A stretch of 64,000 nt of DNA, taken from the NCBI RefSeq assembly GCF_010015445.1, contig NC_053119.1, forward strand, positions 3,388,288 through 3,452,287, in the 5' to 3' direction. Source of the DNA: Perca fluviatilis (lineage: Eukaryota > Chordata > Actinopteri > Perciformes > Percidae). Position numbers and translations under genes: made by a program. Shown here piece by piece: positions 63,870-64,000 of this stretch. Positions within the stretch are counted from its first letter, which is position 1; the number at the start of each line of letters is the position of its first letter. The notes under the pieces were generated by a model that did not search any database, was not told the DNA's origin, and saw only the letters and a list, made by a program, of their open reading frames with translations.

Positions 63870-64000
63870 GTGACCACGCCTCCAGCCAATCAGAACCCTT
63901 CTTTTCTGTCACTAGTACAGTGCCCGTTCACAGTGGGCCTGTATGGAACGGGCCATTTGCTTGGCCTGTGGTAGTGCTGCTTGCAGAATTCTTCAGAACC

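Overview
This 64 kb window comes from a vertebrate nuclear genome, almost certainly a percomorph (perch-like) teleost fish. The evidence is GT-AG split genes with vertebrate orthologues (CIAO2A, SPG11), fish-type hAT and TTAA-target MITEs, tRNA-derived SINEs, L2/Rex1-like LINE pieces, and very many long (CA)n/(TG)n tracts. No bacterial or phage features are present. The species call is inference.

Layout. 1-4.8 kb: a minus-strand LINE corpse that carries a hAT insertion and a short LTR-like insertion, itself sitting in an older repeat. 4.8-19 kb: gene-poor repeat territory with MITEs that contain expanded minisatellites (47, 58 and 46 bp units), SINEs, hAT copies with visible 8-bp target duplications, and a poly-G stretch that looks like a sequencing artefact. 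19.2-20.2 kb: a small plus-strand gene for an MLKL-like four-helix-bundle protein without a kinase domain, with an interferon-response-like motif upstream and a stop codon inside its poly(A) signal. 20.2-28 kb: MITEs, a dead Mutator-like transposase, a 558-bp foldback element and a hAT remnant. 28.1-29.6 kb: a 1.6 kb pure purine tract. 29.7-31.2 kb: an intronless 497-aa coiled-coil ORF (minus) of unknown function. 31-33 kb: CA repeats and a foldback repeat.

33.3-47.7 kb is CIAO2A (minus, five coding exons, 161 aa), the cytosolic iron-sulphur assembly factor. Its introns hold two large minisatellites, several nested MITEs and SINEs, and a possible two-exon plus-strand gene fragment. 49.9-63.9 kb holds SPG11 (plus) exons 1-11, encoding the first 717 residues of spatacsin; the gene runs off the right edge. 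CIAO2A and SPG11 are head to head with 2.2 kb between start codons, so a shared regulatory region is possible. All exon phases join correctly in both genes.

The strongest general pattern is that minisatellites repeatedly lie inside inverted-repeat transposons, and that simple repeats sit against SPG11 splice sites: exon 9, a multiple of 3 nt, is bracketed by complementary (TG)n and (CA)n.
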